DNA from: Adhaeribacter pallidiroseus
GTDB lineage: Bacteria; Bacteroidota; Bacteroidia; Cytophagales; Hymenobacteraceae
Direction: 5' to 3'
Assembly (NCBI RefSeq): GCF_003340495.1
Contig: NZ_QASA01000001.1
Coordinates: 62,001 to 126,000, forward strand
DNA length: 64,000 nt
Positions 1-9,308 of this stretch are shown here, in pieces. The position numbers and the translations under genes were made by a program. Every line of letters starts with the position of its first letter. Position 1 is the first letter of the stretch. The notes under the pieces were generated by a model. The model was not told the DNA's origin. It saw nothing but the letters and a program-made list of their open reading frames with translations, and searched no databases.

Positions 1-88
1 CGCATAGCTACGGCTGATGCTTTGTTTTCGGAGTGCAGTTGTTTCATTGCTTAGGTTCTGTTCTTTTTGTCTTGATACAAAAAGAACC
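1..88 (+). repeat. Dispersed repeat, family D copy 1
   Basis: This copy shares its ends and core with the reverse complement of 12559-12623. Both begin CGCATA(G/A)CTACGG and both contain CTTAGGT followed by TGTTCTTTTTGTCTTGA. The copy ends in an inverted repeat, GTTCTTTTTGT at 60-70 against ACAAAAAGAAC at 77-87. The two copies differ by a gap of about 23 bases. No coding potential is seen. The element may start before the window. Confidence 0.5.
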
Positions 89-456
89 AAAAAATCAAGA
101 CGCTAAAAACTCGCTGAACAACAGAACAGTTTAGCGTCAACTCTTGCACTTCGCTAAAGCCGATTGTTGCATAGTTAGATGGCAAAATTTAAAATACTTG
201 AAAATCAAAATACATCCACTTTGTCATTCAGGAGGAACCTATTTAGCTACGCAGCAGAACCGATTCAGGTAATAGAAATCTTTTTATGACGTACAAAGTA
301 ATAGATCCCTTAACAGATTCTAAATAACCGTTAGAGATTTAAAAAAGCAAAAAAGCCTTTTCTGAAAAGAGAAGGCTTTTTTATGTCAAGCTAAGTAAAA
401 CGCATTTGAGAATTCTATTACTAGCCAACTTCTAAATCATTTAGCTACTAGCAAAG
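89..456. other. Non-coding stretch at window start
   Basis: No convincing gene is seen here. An inverted repeat, GACGCTAAA near 99 against TTTAGCGTC near 132-140, directly follows repeat D. The phrase TCAGGAGGA near 229 recurs in the gaps near 12672 and 17550. A terminator-like hairpin lies at 349-382. The next gene to the right ends at 665 on the minus strand. Confidence 0.5.
349..382. terminator. Bidirectional hairpin terminator
   Basis: An A-rich left arm with AAAAGCCTTTTCT pairs with AGAAGGCTTTTTT across a short loop, with T-rich tails on both strands. It could end a gene lying left of the window, or the GMC operon on the minus strand, although that operon's stop codon is about 280 bases away. 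Confidence 0.6.
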
Positions 457-575
457 ATACCAGTTTGGCTATGGAGGGCCTTCTAAGGTTCCGGTGCGTA
501 GCATTCCGAGGTACGAGGAAAACAAGCTTAGACTGCCCGAGAGAGGCAAACGAGGCCCGCCAGCCAGGAGGCAAA
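457..575 (+). repeat. Dispersed GC-rich repeat, family A copy 1
   Basis: About 120 bases starting ATACCAGTTTGGCT and containing GGCCTTCTAAGGTTCCGGTG match 40758-40888 closely, with small indels. The stretch is much richer in GC than the gaps around it. A 63-codon reading frame crosses it, but the second copy does not keep that frame, so it is treated as a repeat and not a gene. Confidence 0.65.
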
Positions 576-664
576 CTCACCCCGTTCAAACACGATGGAA
601 CCGCCGCCTGGAGGCTGGAACAGACTCCAAAGAAAAACTTTCGCGTTTGTAATTAAATTAAATT

Positions 665-2380
665 TTAAATATTCCCCTTCTTCATTTCCTTCACCGCATA
701 ATCAGCAGACCGAGCCGTAAAAGCCATGTACGTCAGCGAAGGATTCTGCGTAGCCGTAGACGTCATGCAAGCCCCATCGGTCACAAACACATTTTTACAA
801 GCGTGCATCTGGTTCCATTTATTCAGGATAGAGGTTCTCGGGTCTTTGCCCATGCGCACACCGCCCATTTCGTGGATATCGGAGCCCGGAGCACTTTTGG
901 AATCGACGGGTTTAATGTTGGTGAAACCGGCTTTAGTGAACATTTCGGTGAATTGCTCCAGGTAATCCTGAATCATTTTTTCGTCATTATCGTCGAAGGC
1001 TACCGAGAAGCGCATTTGCGGAATGCCATAAGGGTCTTTTAATGTTTTATCCAACGTTACAAAATTGCTTTCCTTCGGAATGGTTTCGCCCATCATCCAG
1101 GAGCTAACGTTCCAGGGACCTAGAACCGGGTTCAATAATTGCTCTTTCAGGGTAGCACCAATCCCTTCTTTATTCTGAATCATGCCCCGACCGCCGCCAA
1201 ATCCGGCCGCATAACCCCGCAGAAAATCTGTTTCTTGCTTGTGTACGTTCCGGAAACGGGGAATGTAGGAGTGATTCGGGGTTTTGCCATCGGTGGTTTT
1301 ATCCATTAAACCTTCGAACTGCGCCGAGATGCGGGCCCGGTAATTATGGAAAGCTACGTATTTGCCCAACACGCCACTGTCGTTACCCAAACCATTTTCA
1401 AAACGCGACGAAGTAGAGTTTAGTAAAATTAAATTGGTATTCAAGGCCGAAGCATTCACGAAAATAATTTTGGCGTAGTACTCCAGCATTTCTTTGGTAT
1501 TGGCATCTACTACGCGTACGCCTGTAGCCTGGCCTTTTTTATCGTCGTAAATAATAGAATGCACCACCGAATGCGGCCGTAAGGTCATCTTGCCGGTTTT
1601 AGCAGCCCAGGGCAGGGTAGAAGCGTTGCTGCTGAAATAACCGCCAAAGGGGCAGCCCCGCACGCACAACGCCCGGTGCTGGCACTTGGCCCGGCCTTGC
1701 TGGTAATGCACTTCTTTCGGCTGAGTCAGGTGGGCACAACGACCCTGAATCATTTGCCGGTCTTGGTAATTTTTAGCAATTTGGTCCTTAAAATAAGCAT
1801 CTACGCAGCTCATTTCGGTAGCGGGTAAAAACTCACCATCGGGTAGGTGGGGCAAACCATCTTTATTGCCCGAGATACCGGCAAACTTTTCGACGTAGCT
1901 GTACCAAGATGCCAGATCTTTGTAGCGGATGGGCCAGTCTACGGCAAAGCCGTCGCGGGCCGGGCCTTCAAAGTCGAAATCGCTCCAGCGTTGGGTTTGG
2001 CGCGCCCACAACAACGATTTGCCGCCCACGTGGTAGCCGCGCGTCCAGTTAAACGGTTTATCTTCAATGTAAGGCTGTTCCCCGTCCTTCACCACAAAAT
2101 GCATGGTGGCTTCGTTAAACAAACCTCGTTTCTGGCTTTCTATCGGGTTTTGCTTCTTTATTTCCAAAGGAACCTGGCCCCGATGTTCAAATTCCCATGG
2201 GTTTAAGTTGGCCGTGGGGTAATCAATTACGTGTTTTACATCCCGACCGCGTTCCAGTACCAAGGTTTTCAAGCCTTTACCGGTTAATTCTTTGGCGGCC
2301 CAACCGCCGCTAATGCCCGAGCCAATAACGATGGCGTCGAAGGTCATTTCTTTTACTGCGTCTATTGATAAATTTGCCAT
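665..2380 (-). CDS. GMC family FAD-dependent oxidoreductase
   Basis: A 571-residue flavoprotein of the GMC (glucose-methanol-choline) family that oxidises an alcohol or sugar hydroxyl. The N-terminal FAD site is visible as G20-S-G-I-S-G25 followed by E43 of the LERG motif. The C-terminal part has the family pattern HEMGGVRMG and the substrate-side segment TATQNPSLTYMA. A cysteine-containing GCPFGGYFSSNAS segment is typical of the branch that pairs with gluconate 2-dehydrogenase subunit 3 proteins. Its start codon overlaps the stop of that subunit gene (TAATG at 2378-2382), so the two are co-translated. The large subunit has no signal peptide of its own, so it probably rides the Tat signal of its partner to the periplasm. 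No cytochrome c subunit is encoded nearby. The substrate is unknown; glycoside 3-oxidation is one possibility for this branch. Confidence 0.9.
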   Translation of the reverse strand: MANLSIDAVKEMTFDAIVIGSGISGGWAAKELTGKGLKTLVLERGRDVKHVIDYPTANLNPWEFEHRGQVPLEIKKQNPIESQKRGLFNEATMHFVVKDGEQPYIEDKPFNWTRGYHVGGKSLLWARQTQRWSDFDFEGPARDGFAVDWPIRYKDLASWYSYVEKFAGISGNKDGLPHLPDGEFLPATEMSCVDAYFKDQIAKNYQDRQMIQGRCAHLTQPKEVHYQQGRAKCQHRALCVRGCPFGGYFSSNASTLPWAAKTGKMTLRPHSVVHSIIYDDKKGQATGVRVVDANTKEMLEYYAKIIFVNASALNTNLILLNSTSSRFENGLGNDSGVLGKYVAFHNYRARISAQFEGLMDKTTDGKTPNHSYIPRFRNVHKQETDFLRGYAAGFGGGRGMIQNKEGIGATLKEQLLNPVLGPWNVSSWMMGETIPKESNFVTLDKTLKDPYGIPQMRFSVAFDDNDEKMIQDYLEQFTEMFTKAGFTNIKPVDSKSAPGSDIHEMGGVRMGKDPRTSILNKWNQMHACKNVFVTDGACMTSTATQNPSLTYMAFTARSADYAVKEMKKGNI

Positions 2381-2922
2381 TATTTCTGTAACTGAGCTTG
2401 GGGAGTAGGCGCCGGAACACAGCCGTAAAAATGTCCCGGAATCATCTTGTAATTGGTGTGATTGGTTAAGTAATATTCGGAAGTAAGGTAGCCTTGCAAG
2501 GTTAAGTCTTTCACCAGCTTGTAAAACGAAGCCCAGTTCGGGTCGATGGAAATTTCCATGGTGGTTAAAATTTCTTCGCGTTGCTTGGTGTCGCAGGTAG
2601 CAAACGTTTTGGCGTAGGTTTGTTTCGCTAATTGCTCCGCCGTGGCTAAACCTTTTACTACGTTTTCCTGTACCTCGGGCTCATAGCAATCCGCAATCAT
2701 TTTGTGCACGAACGTATAAATTTTTAAATCTTTAGCTCCGGGCGTATTGGTAGCTGGCAGAATGGTTTCGGTAATTTCGGCCAGCAAAGCTTCCTGCTCC
2801 GACGATAAGTAAGACTTTAGAGATTGGATAGAAGTGGCGCTCCAGCTATCGGCCCAGGCTGGCAGTGCCAGCAAACTCCCGAATGCTAAAGCCATGTTTT
2901 TAAGAGCTACTCGTCTTTTCAT
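2380..2922 (-). CDS. Gluconate 2-dehydrogenase subunit 3-like, Tat signal
   Basis: A 180-residue small subunit of a periplasmic GMC dehydrogenase. The N-terminus MKRRVALKNMALAFGSLLAL is a twin-arginine signal (RRVALK, then a hydrophobic stretch and an Ala-Trp-Ala cleavage region). The mature part is the helical gluconate 2-dehydrogenase subunit 3 domain, with the typical EITETILPATNTPGAKD segment near residues 50-65. It is the first gene of a two-gene operon with the GMC oxidoreductase, and the cistrons overlap by one base. In this family the small subunit escorts the folded flavoprotein through the Tat pore and stabilises it. There is no catalytic motif of its own. Confidence 0.88.
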   Translation of the reverse strand: MKRRVALKNMALAFGSLLALPAWADSWSATSIQSLKSYLSSEQEALLAEITETILPATNTPGAKDLKIYTFVHKMIADCYEPEVQENVVKGLATAEQLAKQTYAKTFATCDTKQREEILTTMEISIDPNWASFYKLVKDLTLQGYLTSEYYLTNHTNYKMIPGHFYGCVPAPTPQAQLQK

Positions 2923-3107
2923 TTTTAAAATTTCAGCTAATTATTGTATACTCAGGCATTGTTTGTTAATGGTTGTTCGAAGAAATAAAGGCTGTAGTTC
3001 AATAAGGTATTATATTTTATTCGTATTCGCTAAATTAACCGGTATAAAGGGCCGCCCAAAATTCTGAAATCAACCGGCATTTTTTAAATTTTCGATGCCT
3101 TGTGGGC

Positions 3108-4688
3108 TTACTTTGCTTTTTCTGCAATTGGGGTAGCCGCTTTTTCAGAGTTACTCACAAAAGAAATAAATTTACTATCCGGCGACCACGAATTAACATT
3201 GATCGTTCCTTGTCCGCCGTACAGGTAAGCCATTACCCGGGGCGCACCGCCGGTAGTGGGTAACAGCCGCAAGGTTACCCGCTGGTAACTAGGGTGAGCA
3301 TTCGGGTCGATGTCCGTGGGGAACGAAATATAAGCAATCCATTTGCCATCCGGCGAAATATGCGGGAACCAGTTGTGGTTTTCGTCGAAGGTGATTTGTT
3401 CTTTACCCGAACCATCCGGCTTCATCCGCCAGATTTGCATAGTACCGGTAGGGTTGGCGTTATAATAAATATACTTGCCATCCGGCGAGTATTCCGGGCC
3501 GTCTACGTGACCGGCAGTATTTTTGGTGAGCGCTTCTTCTTTGCCGTTGTTTATATTTGCCCGGTAAATGTTATAAATTTTGCTGCCATTGCGTTGGCCT
3601 ACAAAAACTACATCCTTGTTATTGGTGGCCCAACCGTGCCAATAAGATGGCGATTCCTGGGTTATTAATTTCGGGGTGCCGCCAGTTAAAGGCAAAACGT
3701 ACACGTACGAACCGCCGGTTGCACCTTCTTTACCGCCGCTAATGGCTAGTTGCTTGCCGTCGAAAGAAATGCCGTGGTCGTTATTAATGCGGGAAACGGT
3801 GCCGGTATTTAGTTTTTCCGGAGTGCCGCCGGTAACCGGAATGGTGAATAAGGCCCCGCCTTCGTTATAGAGCAATTTTTTACCGTCTGGCATCCAGTTT
3901 GGCGCTTCAAATTTGCCGCTAGATTCCTGAATCACTTTACGTTTACCATCCGCAATGGTCATGATTTCCAGACGGCAACCCAGTACATCCTGCGTTTTAG
4001 GTAAAAGTTTTTGAATTTGTGGGTTCGGGTGATAAATACTAGCCACTGGTTTATCGATGCGGACATTCCAAACTTTGGCTTCCTGTACATCGTCGGGGTT
4101 GTGCGACGAAATAAACAAACCCGCTAGCACCGCATCGGGCAGATCGGGCATCTCGTGCGAACCTACTTCTTGCAAAGGTTCGCCCCAGTTGGCTACGCGC
4201 ATTATCATTTTCTTGCCGCTACGCTCCAGTTGAATTACCTGAAAAACGGTTTTCTTAGAGTAAAAAATTTCGTCTTGGGGGTCGCGCATGAAAGCGCCAC
4301 GCAAAGGCCGCCACTGTAAAACGGTTAAACCGTCGCCGTGCACTACCGCGTTCATACTGGCCGCCGCTTCGTCCGCCGATTCCCGCACCATCCAACCGAT
4401 TTTGCGGTGCGGATCGCCTTTCTGGCCCATAAATTCAAAATGGGCGGTTAAGATAAAATCCCCCTGAATGTGATTATAAAGGTAGTGAAATTCATCGCGG
4501 TTAAACCAGATATTACTGCCGCCGCCTCTTATAGTATAGGTTTGTGTATTAGAGTCGTAAGTAGCACTCCCGGTCATTTTAGGTTTTCCAACATCGGCGT
4601 TGTTTTGAAAAATACCCACTGGGTTTGTTTGAGCGAATGCACTCGAACCAATTAAAAAAAGCAGGGCAATTGATAAAAGTTTAGCCAT
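3108..4688 (-). CDS. Secreted TolB-like beta-propeller protein
   Basis: A 526-residue exported protein. Residues 1-19 form a signal peptide ending SSAFA|Q. Residues about 25-220 look like a concanavalin-like sandwich (DUF1349-type, with a WMVRESADEAAASMNAVVHG segment). Residues about 230-515 carry at least five PD40/TolB repeats of the type SPDGKYIYY, SFDGKQLAIS and SPDGKWIAYIS, which fold into a propeller. Such proteins are usually periplasmic or surface-bound and of unknown ligand; no peptidase triad follows the propeller. It stands alone between the GMC pair and the AraC gene, on the same strand as both. Confidence 0.8.
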   Translation of the reverse strand: MAKLLSIALLFLIGSSAFAQTNPVGIFQNNADVGKPKMTGSATYDSNTQTYTIRGGGSNIWFNRDEFHYLYNHIQGDFILTAHFEFMGQKGDPHRKIGWMVRESADEAAASMNAVVHGDGLTVLQWRPLRGAFMRDPQDEIFYSKKTVFQVIQLERSGKKMIMRVANWGEPLQEVGSHEMPDLPDAVLAGLFISSHNPDDVQEAKVWNVRIDKPVASIYHPNPQIQKLLPKTQDVLGCRLEIMTIADGKRKVIQESSGKFEAPNWMPDGKKLLYNEGGALFTIPVTGGTPEKLNTGTVSRINNDHGISFDGKQLAISGGKEGATGGSYVYVLPLTGGTPKLITQESPSYWHGWATNNKDVVFVGQRNGSKIYNIYRANINNGKEEALTKNTAGHVDGPEYSPDGKYIYYNANPTGTMQIWRMKPDGSGKEQITFDENHNWFPHISPDGKWIAYISFPTDIDPNAHPSYQRVTLRLLPTTGGAPRVMAYLYGGQGTINVNSWSPDSKFISFVSNSEKAATPIAEKAK

Positions 4689-4787
4689 CAGTACAATAAA
4701 GAGTTGAATAAGTGAAAATGCGTATAAGTTAAGCAGTTACGCGTTAGAAATTTTAAATTTTTTTAAATTTTTCGTTGCAGCAATGTA

Positions 4788-5660
4788 TTAAATGTAAACG
4801 CGGCTACCAGAATAATTTTGGCGAAATTCTTTAGGCGTACACCCGTTTTTTTTGCGAAATATCCGGTTAAAATAAGATAGATTGTTAAAGCCGCAGTTAT
4901 ACGAAATTTCGGCAATGGTTTGGGTAGTGTCAATTAACATTCGCGAGGCGTGGCCCAACCGGATTTGGTTTAAACTTTCGATGAAGGTTTTGCCAGTCCG
5001 TTTCTTAATAAACCTACTAAACGATACTTCCGGCATATTTACCACGGCGGCTACATCGGCTAAGGAAATTTCTTTATTATAATTGGCCTGCATAAATTCA
5101 AACGCTTTTTCGATACGCCGGCTGTGGTAGTTAAATTGTTCCGAGGTAAAAGACGAGTTAGACAAAGAACGCATATTCGACGACACGGATAAATCGTGCA
5201 GAATAGAAATTAATTCCAGAACCGAGTCGAAACCAGTTTTTTGCGTCAGCTTTTCTAAACGGGGCCGGAACTTTTCGGTGGTTTCGGGCGGGAAAGCAAT
5301 GCCTTTGCTGGACCGTTCGAGTAAGTTGCGAATAAAACTTAGCTGATTGCGCTGCAAAAACTTTTCGTCGAACAAATCCGAGTGAAACTGCAGGGTAATT
5401 TCAAAAATTTCCTTGCTTTTGCACTGGTGCGTAAACCAGCCGTGCGGCAAATTACTGCCTACCAAAACCAACTCTAAATCATCAATTACCTCTACGTGGT
5501 CGCCTACTACCCGTTTGGTGCCGGCGGCATTGGCAATAAAGTTCAACTCAAACTCGTCGTGGTAATGCAGCGGGAAATTAAATTCCTCTTTAATCCGGTG
5601 AAAAACGGTAAAACAATCATTTTGAGTAAGCGGCGTAATTTCGCGGTAAATGGTATTCAT
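4788..5660 (-). CDS. AraC family transcriptional regulator
   Basis: A 290-residue regulator. The N-terminal cupin-like sensor domain (about 1-160) has the HYHDEFELNFI pattern. The C-terminal AraC/XylS domain (about 185-285) has two helix-turn-helix units and the signature AEISYNCGFNNLSYFNRIFR followed by G-C-T-P-K-E-F-R. It is transcribed away from the mannan-degradation genes and separated from them by 395 bases, the standard layout for a local sugar-responsive activator. A near-palindromic motif (TGATA-N6-TATCA) lies 56-72 bases before its own start, and related 16-mers lie before both GH26 genes, so it may regulate itself and both mannanases. The inducer is inferred to be a mannan oligosaccharide. 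Confidence 0.9.
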   Translation of the reverse strand: MNTIYREITPLTQNDCFTVFHRIKEEFNFPLHYHDEFELNFIANAAGTKRVVGDHVEVIDDLELVLVGSNLPHGWFTHQCKSKEIFEITLQFHSDLFDEKFLQRNQLSFIRNLLERSSKGIAFPPETTEKFRPRLEKLTQKTGFDSVLELISILHDLSVSSNMRSLSNSSFTSEQFNYHSRRIEKAFEFMQANYNKEISLADVAAVVNMPEVSFSRFIKKRTGKTFIESLNQIRLGHASRMLIDTTQTIAEISYNCGFNNLSYFNRIFRKKNGCTPKEFRQNYSGSRVYI

Positions 5661-5715
5661 TAAAACCTTATTCTTATTGAATTCTATTTAATTAATACGT
5701 AAATATTTTGGTAAA

Positions 5716-5732
5716 TTGATAAAATAATATCA
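5716..5732. promoter_or_regulatory. Candidate AraC operator, palindromic form
   Basis: TTGATAAAATAATATCA contains the inverted pair TGATA / TATCA spaced by six bases. It shares its first eleven bases with the 16-mers before the two GH26 genes. It lies 56-72 bases upstream of the AraC start on the minus strand, so it would suit autoregulation. This is an inference from shared sequence only. Confidence 0.45.
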
Positions 5733-5967
5733 CTATTTTTCGCATACATTTATTAAAGTTTTAGACATTTAACCATTATTGGCCTCATGTATATAAAGTA
5801 CTAATAACGTCTAATTTAGTTGGGTATACTATATAAATAATTGAAAATTAGCTTAATCATTCTGTTTTTTTACTGCTTGTTAAGATTGCAGTTTAGTTGG
5901 TATAACTTATCCAAAAATTAAAAATTTATTTTTACAAAGAAAAATAATTGGCGTTTTGGGCAAATAA

Positions 5968-6014
5968 TTGATAAAATAGTATTACAATTCTGAAGTTAAT
6001 TAAATATAAATTTG
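5968..6014 (+). promoter_or_regulatory. Promoter of mannan operon with activator-like box
   Basis: TTGATAAAATAGTATT (5968-5983) is followed after 23 bases by TAAATTTG (6007-6014), a consensus Bacteroidota -7 element. No TTG -33 element sits at the usual distance, which suits a promoter that needs an activator. The same 16-mer and the same -7 octamer recur with a 22-base spacer at 14410-14455, before the second GH26 gene. Confidence 0.6.
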
Positions 6015-6055
6015 TTTTTCTGATGTATGCTGATTTGTAGTTAAGAAGGAATAAT

Positions 6056-7234
6056 ATGGCGTTTACCTACCAGCGGTTTTATGAAAAGCTAATTTGTTTT
6101 ACTACCCACCGAAAGCCACTTATTGTATTACTGGCTTTTGGACTTTACTATTCTTCCGTTTCAGCTTTAGCGCAATCCTTACCCATTAACCCTAAAGCTA
6201 CTACCGAAACTAAAAACCTGTTTGCGAATTTACAGCGGCTAGCTGGTAAAGGTGTGCTATTTGGCCACCACGATGATTTAGCTTACGGTATCGGGTGGAA
6301 AGACCAACCCGGCCGCTCCGATGTGCAGGCGGTAGCGGGCGAATACCCGGCGGTTTTTGGTTGGGAAATCGGGAAGCTGGAGTTTAACCATTCCATTAGT
6401 ATTGATAGCGTGCCGTTTGCAAAAATGCGGGCGTATATCCAACAGGTATATGCCCAGGGAGGGGTAAACACTATTAGCTGGCATTTAAATAATCCGGTGC
6501 AACCCGCTAAAACCAGCTGGGACAAAGCGGATTCTACAGTTATTAAATTGTTTGCCGATAACAAGGCACTGAAACGCTACGAAGGCTGGTTAGATCATGT
6601 GGCCGATTTTATGAAAAGCCTGAAAAGCGCAGAAGGCGAAGCGATACCCATTATATTCCGGCCGTACCACGAGCATACCGGCAGTTGGTTCTGGTGGGGC
6701 CGCGGCCACGTAGCGCCTCCGTATTACGTGAAACTCTGGCGTTTTACCGTGGATTATTTGCGCAAAAAGAAAGTAAATAACTTATTGTACGCTTACTCTA
6801 CCGATAGATTTACATCGCGCGAAGATTACCTGCAAAACTGGCCCGGTGATGATTATGTAGATATTATAGGATTTGATTTATACCACCGCCCGGAATCGGA
6901 TCCTTATAACACCTTTGTAGCCGATGCCCGCCGCATGGTCGAAACCGTAAGGCAAATTGGCCAGGAAAAACGCAAGGTGTGGGCCTTTACCGAAACGGGC
7001 CAGGAAAGGGTGCCTTTTGCTAACTGGTGGACCGGATTTTTACTGCCCATTATTCAGGATGCTGGTTTATCGTACGTAATGGTGTGGCGCAACGCCCGCT
7101 TAAATCACTTCTACGCGCCGTACCCGGAGCACGTGAGTGCCAGAAATTTTAAATTATTTGCTACTAATCCCAAGGTTCTGTTGCAAACCAAAACGGCCGC
7201 CGAAAACTTGTATGCTCCCGTGCCGGCTCATTAA
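6056..7234 (+). CDS. GH26 beta-mannanase
   Basis: A 392-residue glycoside hydrolase family 26 enzyme, predicted to cut beta-1,4-mannan to mannobiose. The acid/base glutamate is E206 in RPYHEHTGSWFWWG and the nucleophile is E313 in FTETGQ; both are intact. An uncleaved-looking 20-residue N-region precedes a hydrophobic stretch that ends in SALAQS near residue 42, so it is probably exported to the periplasm or anchored. The start is set by a strong ribosome site (AGAAGGA) six bases before the ATG. It leads the operon with the symporter, mannosylglucose phosphorylase and epimerase, as in the known Bacteroides fragilis mannan pathway, where the GH26 partner releases mannobiose. Exact product size is inferred. 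Confidence 0.92.
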   Translation: MAFTYQRFYEKLICFTTHRKPLIVLLAFGLYYSSVSALAQSLPINPKATTETKNLFANLQRLAGKGVLFGHHDDLAYGIGWKDQPGRSDVQAVAGEYPAVFGWEIGKLEFNHSISIDSVPFAKMRAYIQQVYAQGGVNTISWHLNNPVQPAKTSWDKADSTVIKLFADNKALKRYEGWLDHVADFMKSLKSAEGEAIPIIFRPYHEHTGSWFWWGRGHVAPPYYVKLWRFTVDYLRKKKVNNLLYAYSTDRFTSREDYLQNWPGDDYVDIIGFDLYHRPESDPYNTFVADARRMVETVRQIGQEKRKVWAFTETGQERVPFANWWTGFLLPIIQDAGLSYVMVWRNARLNHFYAPYPEHVSARNFKLFATNPKVLLQTKTAAENLYAPVPAH

Positions 7235-7277
7235 AAATTATCTCACCTTATACTTACCCTATAAAATTAATACCTGA

Positions 7278-9152
7278 ATGAAATTAACCACCGGTGATAT
7301 TTGCATTATTCTGGTTTACCTGGTAGCTGTTATTGTGCTGGGGTTGGTGCTGAAGAAAAGAGCTTCGAAGGATAAAGAAGCCTACATGCTGGGCGGTAAA
7401 ACCTTGCCGTGGTACATGCTGGGCTTATCCAATGCTTCGGATATGTTTGATATTTCGGGCACCATGTGGATGGTAACATTGGCGTTTGTGTACGGCATGA
7501 AAAGCCTCTGGATTCCGTGGTTGTGGCCGGTTTTCAACCAAATTTTTATGATGATGTATTTATCAGTCTGGTTGCGGCGGTCGAACGTAACTACCGGCGC
7601 CGAATGGATAAATACGCGTTTTGGCTATGGCAAAGGGGTATTGGCTTCGCATACCATTGTGGTGGTTTTTGCCATTCTGAGCTGTTTGGGTTTTCTGGCC
7701 TATGGTTTTGTGGGCTTAGGTAAGTTTGTGGAGATATTTATTCCGTTTAGCAGCGTTTCGCCTTATTTGCCATTCTCGGTACCGGCCGAATACGTAGCCC
7801 ACTTTTACGGCATTGTTTTTACGGCTTTTGCGGTATTCTACGCCATCTTGGGCGGCATGACCAGTATTGTAATTGGGGATGTGCTCAAGTACGTGATTAT
7901 GACCATTGCGGCCGTAGTAATTGCTTACATCGCGATGCAGAACCTGGCGGTAAAGAGTTTGAATGTGCCGGAAGGATGGTTTACACCGTTCTTTGGCTCC
8001 ACCTTGAACGATTTAAACTGGACCGGTATTATAAACGAAGTAAACGATAAAATACGGGAAGATAAGTACACCTTATTCGGGGTTTTCTTCATGATGATGA
8101 CCTTTAAAGGTATTTTGGCTAGTTTGGCCGGTCCGGCCCCGAACTACGATATGCAGAAAGTGCTTTCCACGAAATCGCCGCAGGATGCGGCTAAAATGAG
8201 TGGTTTTGTATCTATTTTTTTGCTGCCGGTACGTTACGCCATGATTATGGGATTTACCGTGTTGGCTTTGCTGCACTACGACCAGCTTAATCTGCAATCA
8301 GCCACCGGTATTGACTTTGAAAGAATATTACCCGCGGCTATTCTGCAATTTGTACCAGCCGGTTTAATGGGGTTGCTTTTGGCTGGTTTACTCGCCGCTT
8401 TCATGGGTACTTTTGCGGGTACACTTAACGCTGCCCAAGCCTACATCGTTAATGATATTTACCTCAAATACGTGAATCCGAATGCCTCCAACAAACGCAT
8501 CAGCAATATGAATTATATTACTGGTTTAGGGGTAGCCATAGTGGGCGTATTAATGGGCTTGTTTGCAAAAGACGTAAACAGCATTCTGCAATGGATTGTA
8601 TCGGCACTGTACGGTGGTTATGTAGCGGCTAATGTTTTAAAATGGCATTGGTGGCGCTTTAACGCTACGGGCTTCTTCTGGGGTATGCTGGCGGGTATTG
8701 TGCCGGCTTTAATATTACCCCTGGTTTTTAAAGAAACATTAGAATTGTATTATTTTCCGGTATTATTCCTGTTGTCTTTGGCTGGCTGTATTATTGGCTC
8801 CTTATCAACTCCTGCTACCGAAGAAGCTACTCTAAAGTCTTTTTACAAAACCATTCGGCCCTGGGGATTTTGGAAACCAATTGATGCTTTAGTTAAAAAA
8901 GAAGATCCTGCGTTCGAGGAAAACAAGAATTTTAAATTAGACGCCTTTAACGTGGTCATCGGGGTAATCGCGCAATGCTGCTTAACCTTGTTGCCCATGT
9001 ACTTAATTACCCGCATGAACAGCCAGTTATTCGTAACCATTGCTATTTTGGCGGTATGTCTGGTTATTTTAAAGAAAACCTGGTGGAACCGGTTACCCCA
9101 AGATAACCCTACGTTCGAGAATAAACCCAAAAAGGCTTTTGCCGGGCATTAG
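7278..9152 (+). CDS. SSS family sodium:solute symporter, putative mannobiose uptake
   Basis: A 624-residue polytopic inner-membrane protein of the sodium:solute symporter family, with about 14-15 hydrophobic segments. The N-terminal part has the family pattern AYMLGGKTLPWYMLGLSNAS, and G-x-A-P-N-Y-D-M-Q-K-V-L-S is seen near residue 290. It begins 43 bases after the GH26 stop and precedes the phosphorylase, so it most likely imports the mannobiose made by the mannanase; substrate assignment rests on context. It is longer than SSS transporters of about 500 residues owing to an extended C-terminal tail with extra helices. Confidence 0.88.
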   Translation: MKLTTGDICIILVYLVAVIVLGLVLKKRASKDKEAYMLGGKTLPWYMLGLSNASDMFDISGTMWMVTLAFVYGMKSLWIPWLWPVFNQIFMMMYLSVWLRRSNVTTGAEWINTRFGYGKGVLASHTIVVVFAILSCLGFLAYGFVGLGKFVEIFIPFSSVSPYLPFSVPAEYVAHFYGIVFTAFAVFYAILGGMTSIVIGDVLKYVIMTIAAVVIAYIAMQNLAVKSLNVPEGWFTPFFGSTLNDLNWTGIINEVNDKIREDKYTLFGVFFMMMTFKGILASLAGPAPNYDMQKVLSTKSPQDAAKMSGFVSIFLLPVRYAMIMGFTVLALLHYDQLNLQSATGIDFERILPAAILQFVPAGLMGLLLAGLLAAFMGTFAGTLNAAQAYIVNDIYLKYVNPNASNKRISNMNYITGLGVAIVGVLMGLFAKDVNSILQWIVSALYGGYVAANVLKWHWWRFNATGFFWGMLAGIVPALILPLVFKETLELYYFPVLFLLSLAGCIIGSLSTPATEEATLKSFYKTIRPWGFWKPIDALVKKEDPAFEENKNFKLDAFNVVIGVIAQCCLTLLPMYLITRMNSQLFVTIAILAVCLVILKKTWWNRLPQDNPTFENKPKKAFAGH

Positions 9153-9308
9153 ATTCACCTTGTTATCTGTAAATAATTTAAAAAAACAGAGGGCCGGAAC
9201 TGCCAAATGGCGGTATTTGCTTAACGACAGAATTTCTGGATTTAAGAATTTAACTTTTAATCTGCCTAACTGAAATTGCCCCATCCGTTATCAAAACAAT
9301 TAACAAAC

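Larger units (their letters stand above)
5661..6055. promoter_or_regulatory. Divergent control region, AraC gene / mannan operon
   Basis: This 395-base AT-rich gap separates the divergent AraC and GH26 genes. It carries the palindromic motif at 5716-5732, the 16-mer at 5968-5983 and a TAAATTTG element at 6007-6014 (a match to the Bacteroidota -7 consensus TAnnTTTG). A good ribosome binding site, AGAAGGA at 6044-6050, precedes the ATG at 6056. No small gene is seen. Confidence 0.65.

Noticed and set aside
465-656. 63-codon reading frame on the plus strand
   Set aside because: It lies mostly inside dispersed repeat A, and the frame is not kept in the second copy; no protein family features.
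5739-5748. A single TTCGCATACA in the AraC/GH26 gap, like the LytTR repeats
   Set aside because: Only one copy with no partner 21 bases away, so it lacks the geometry of a LytTR site.
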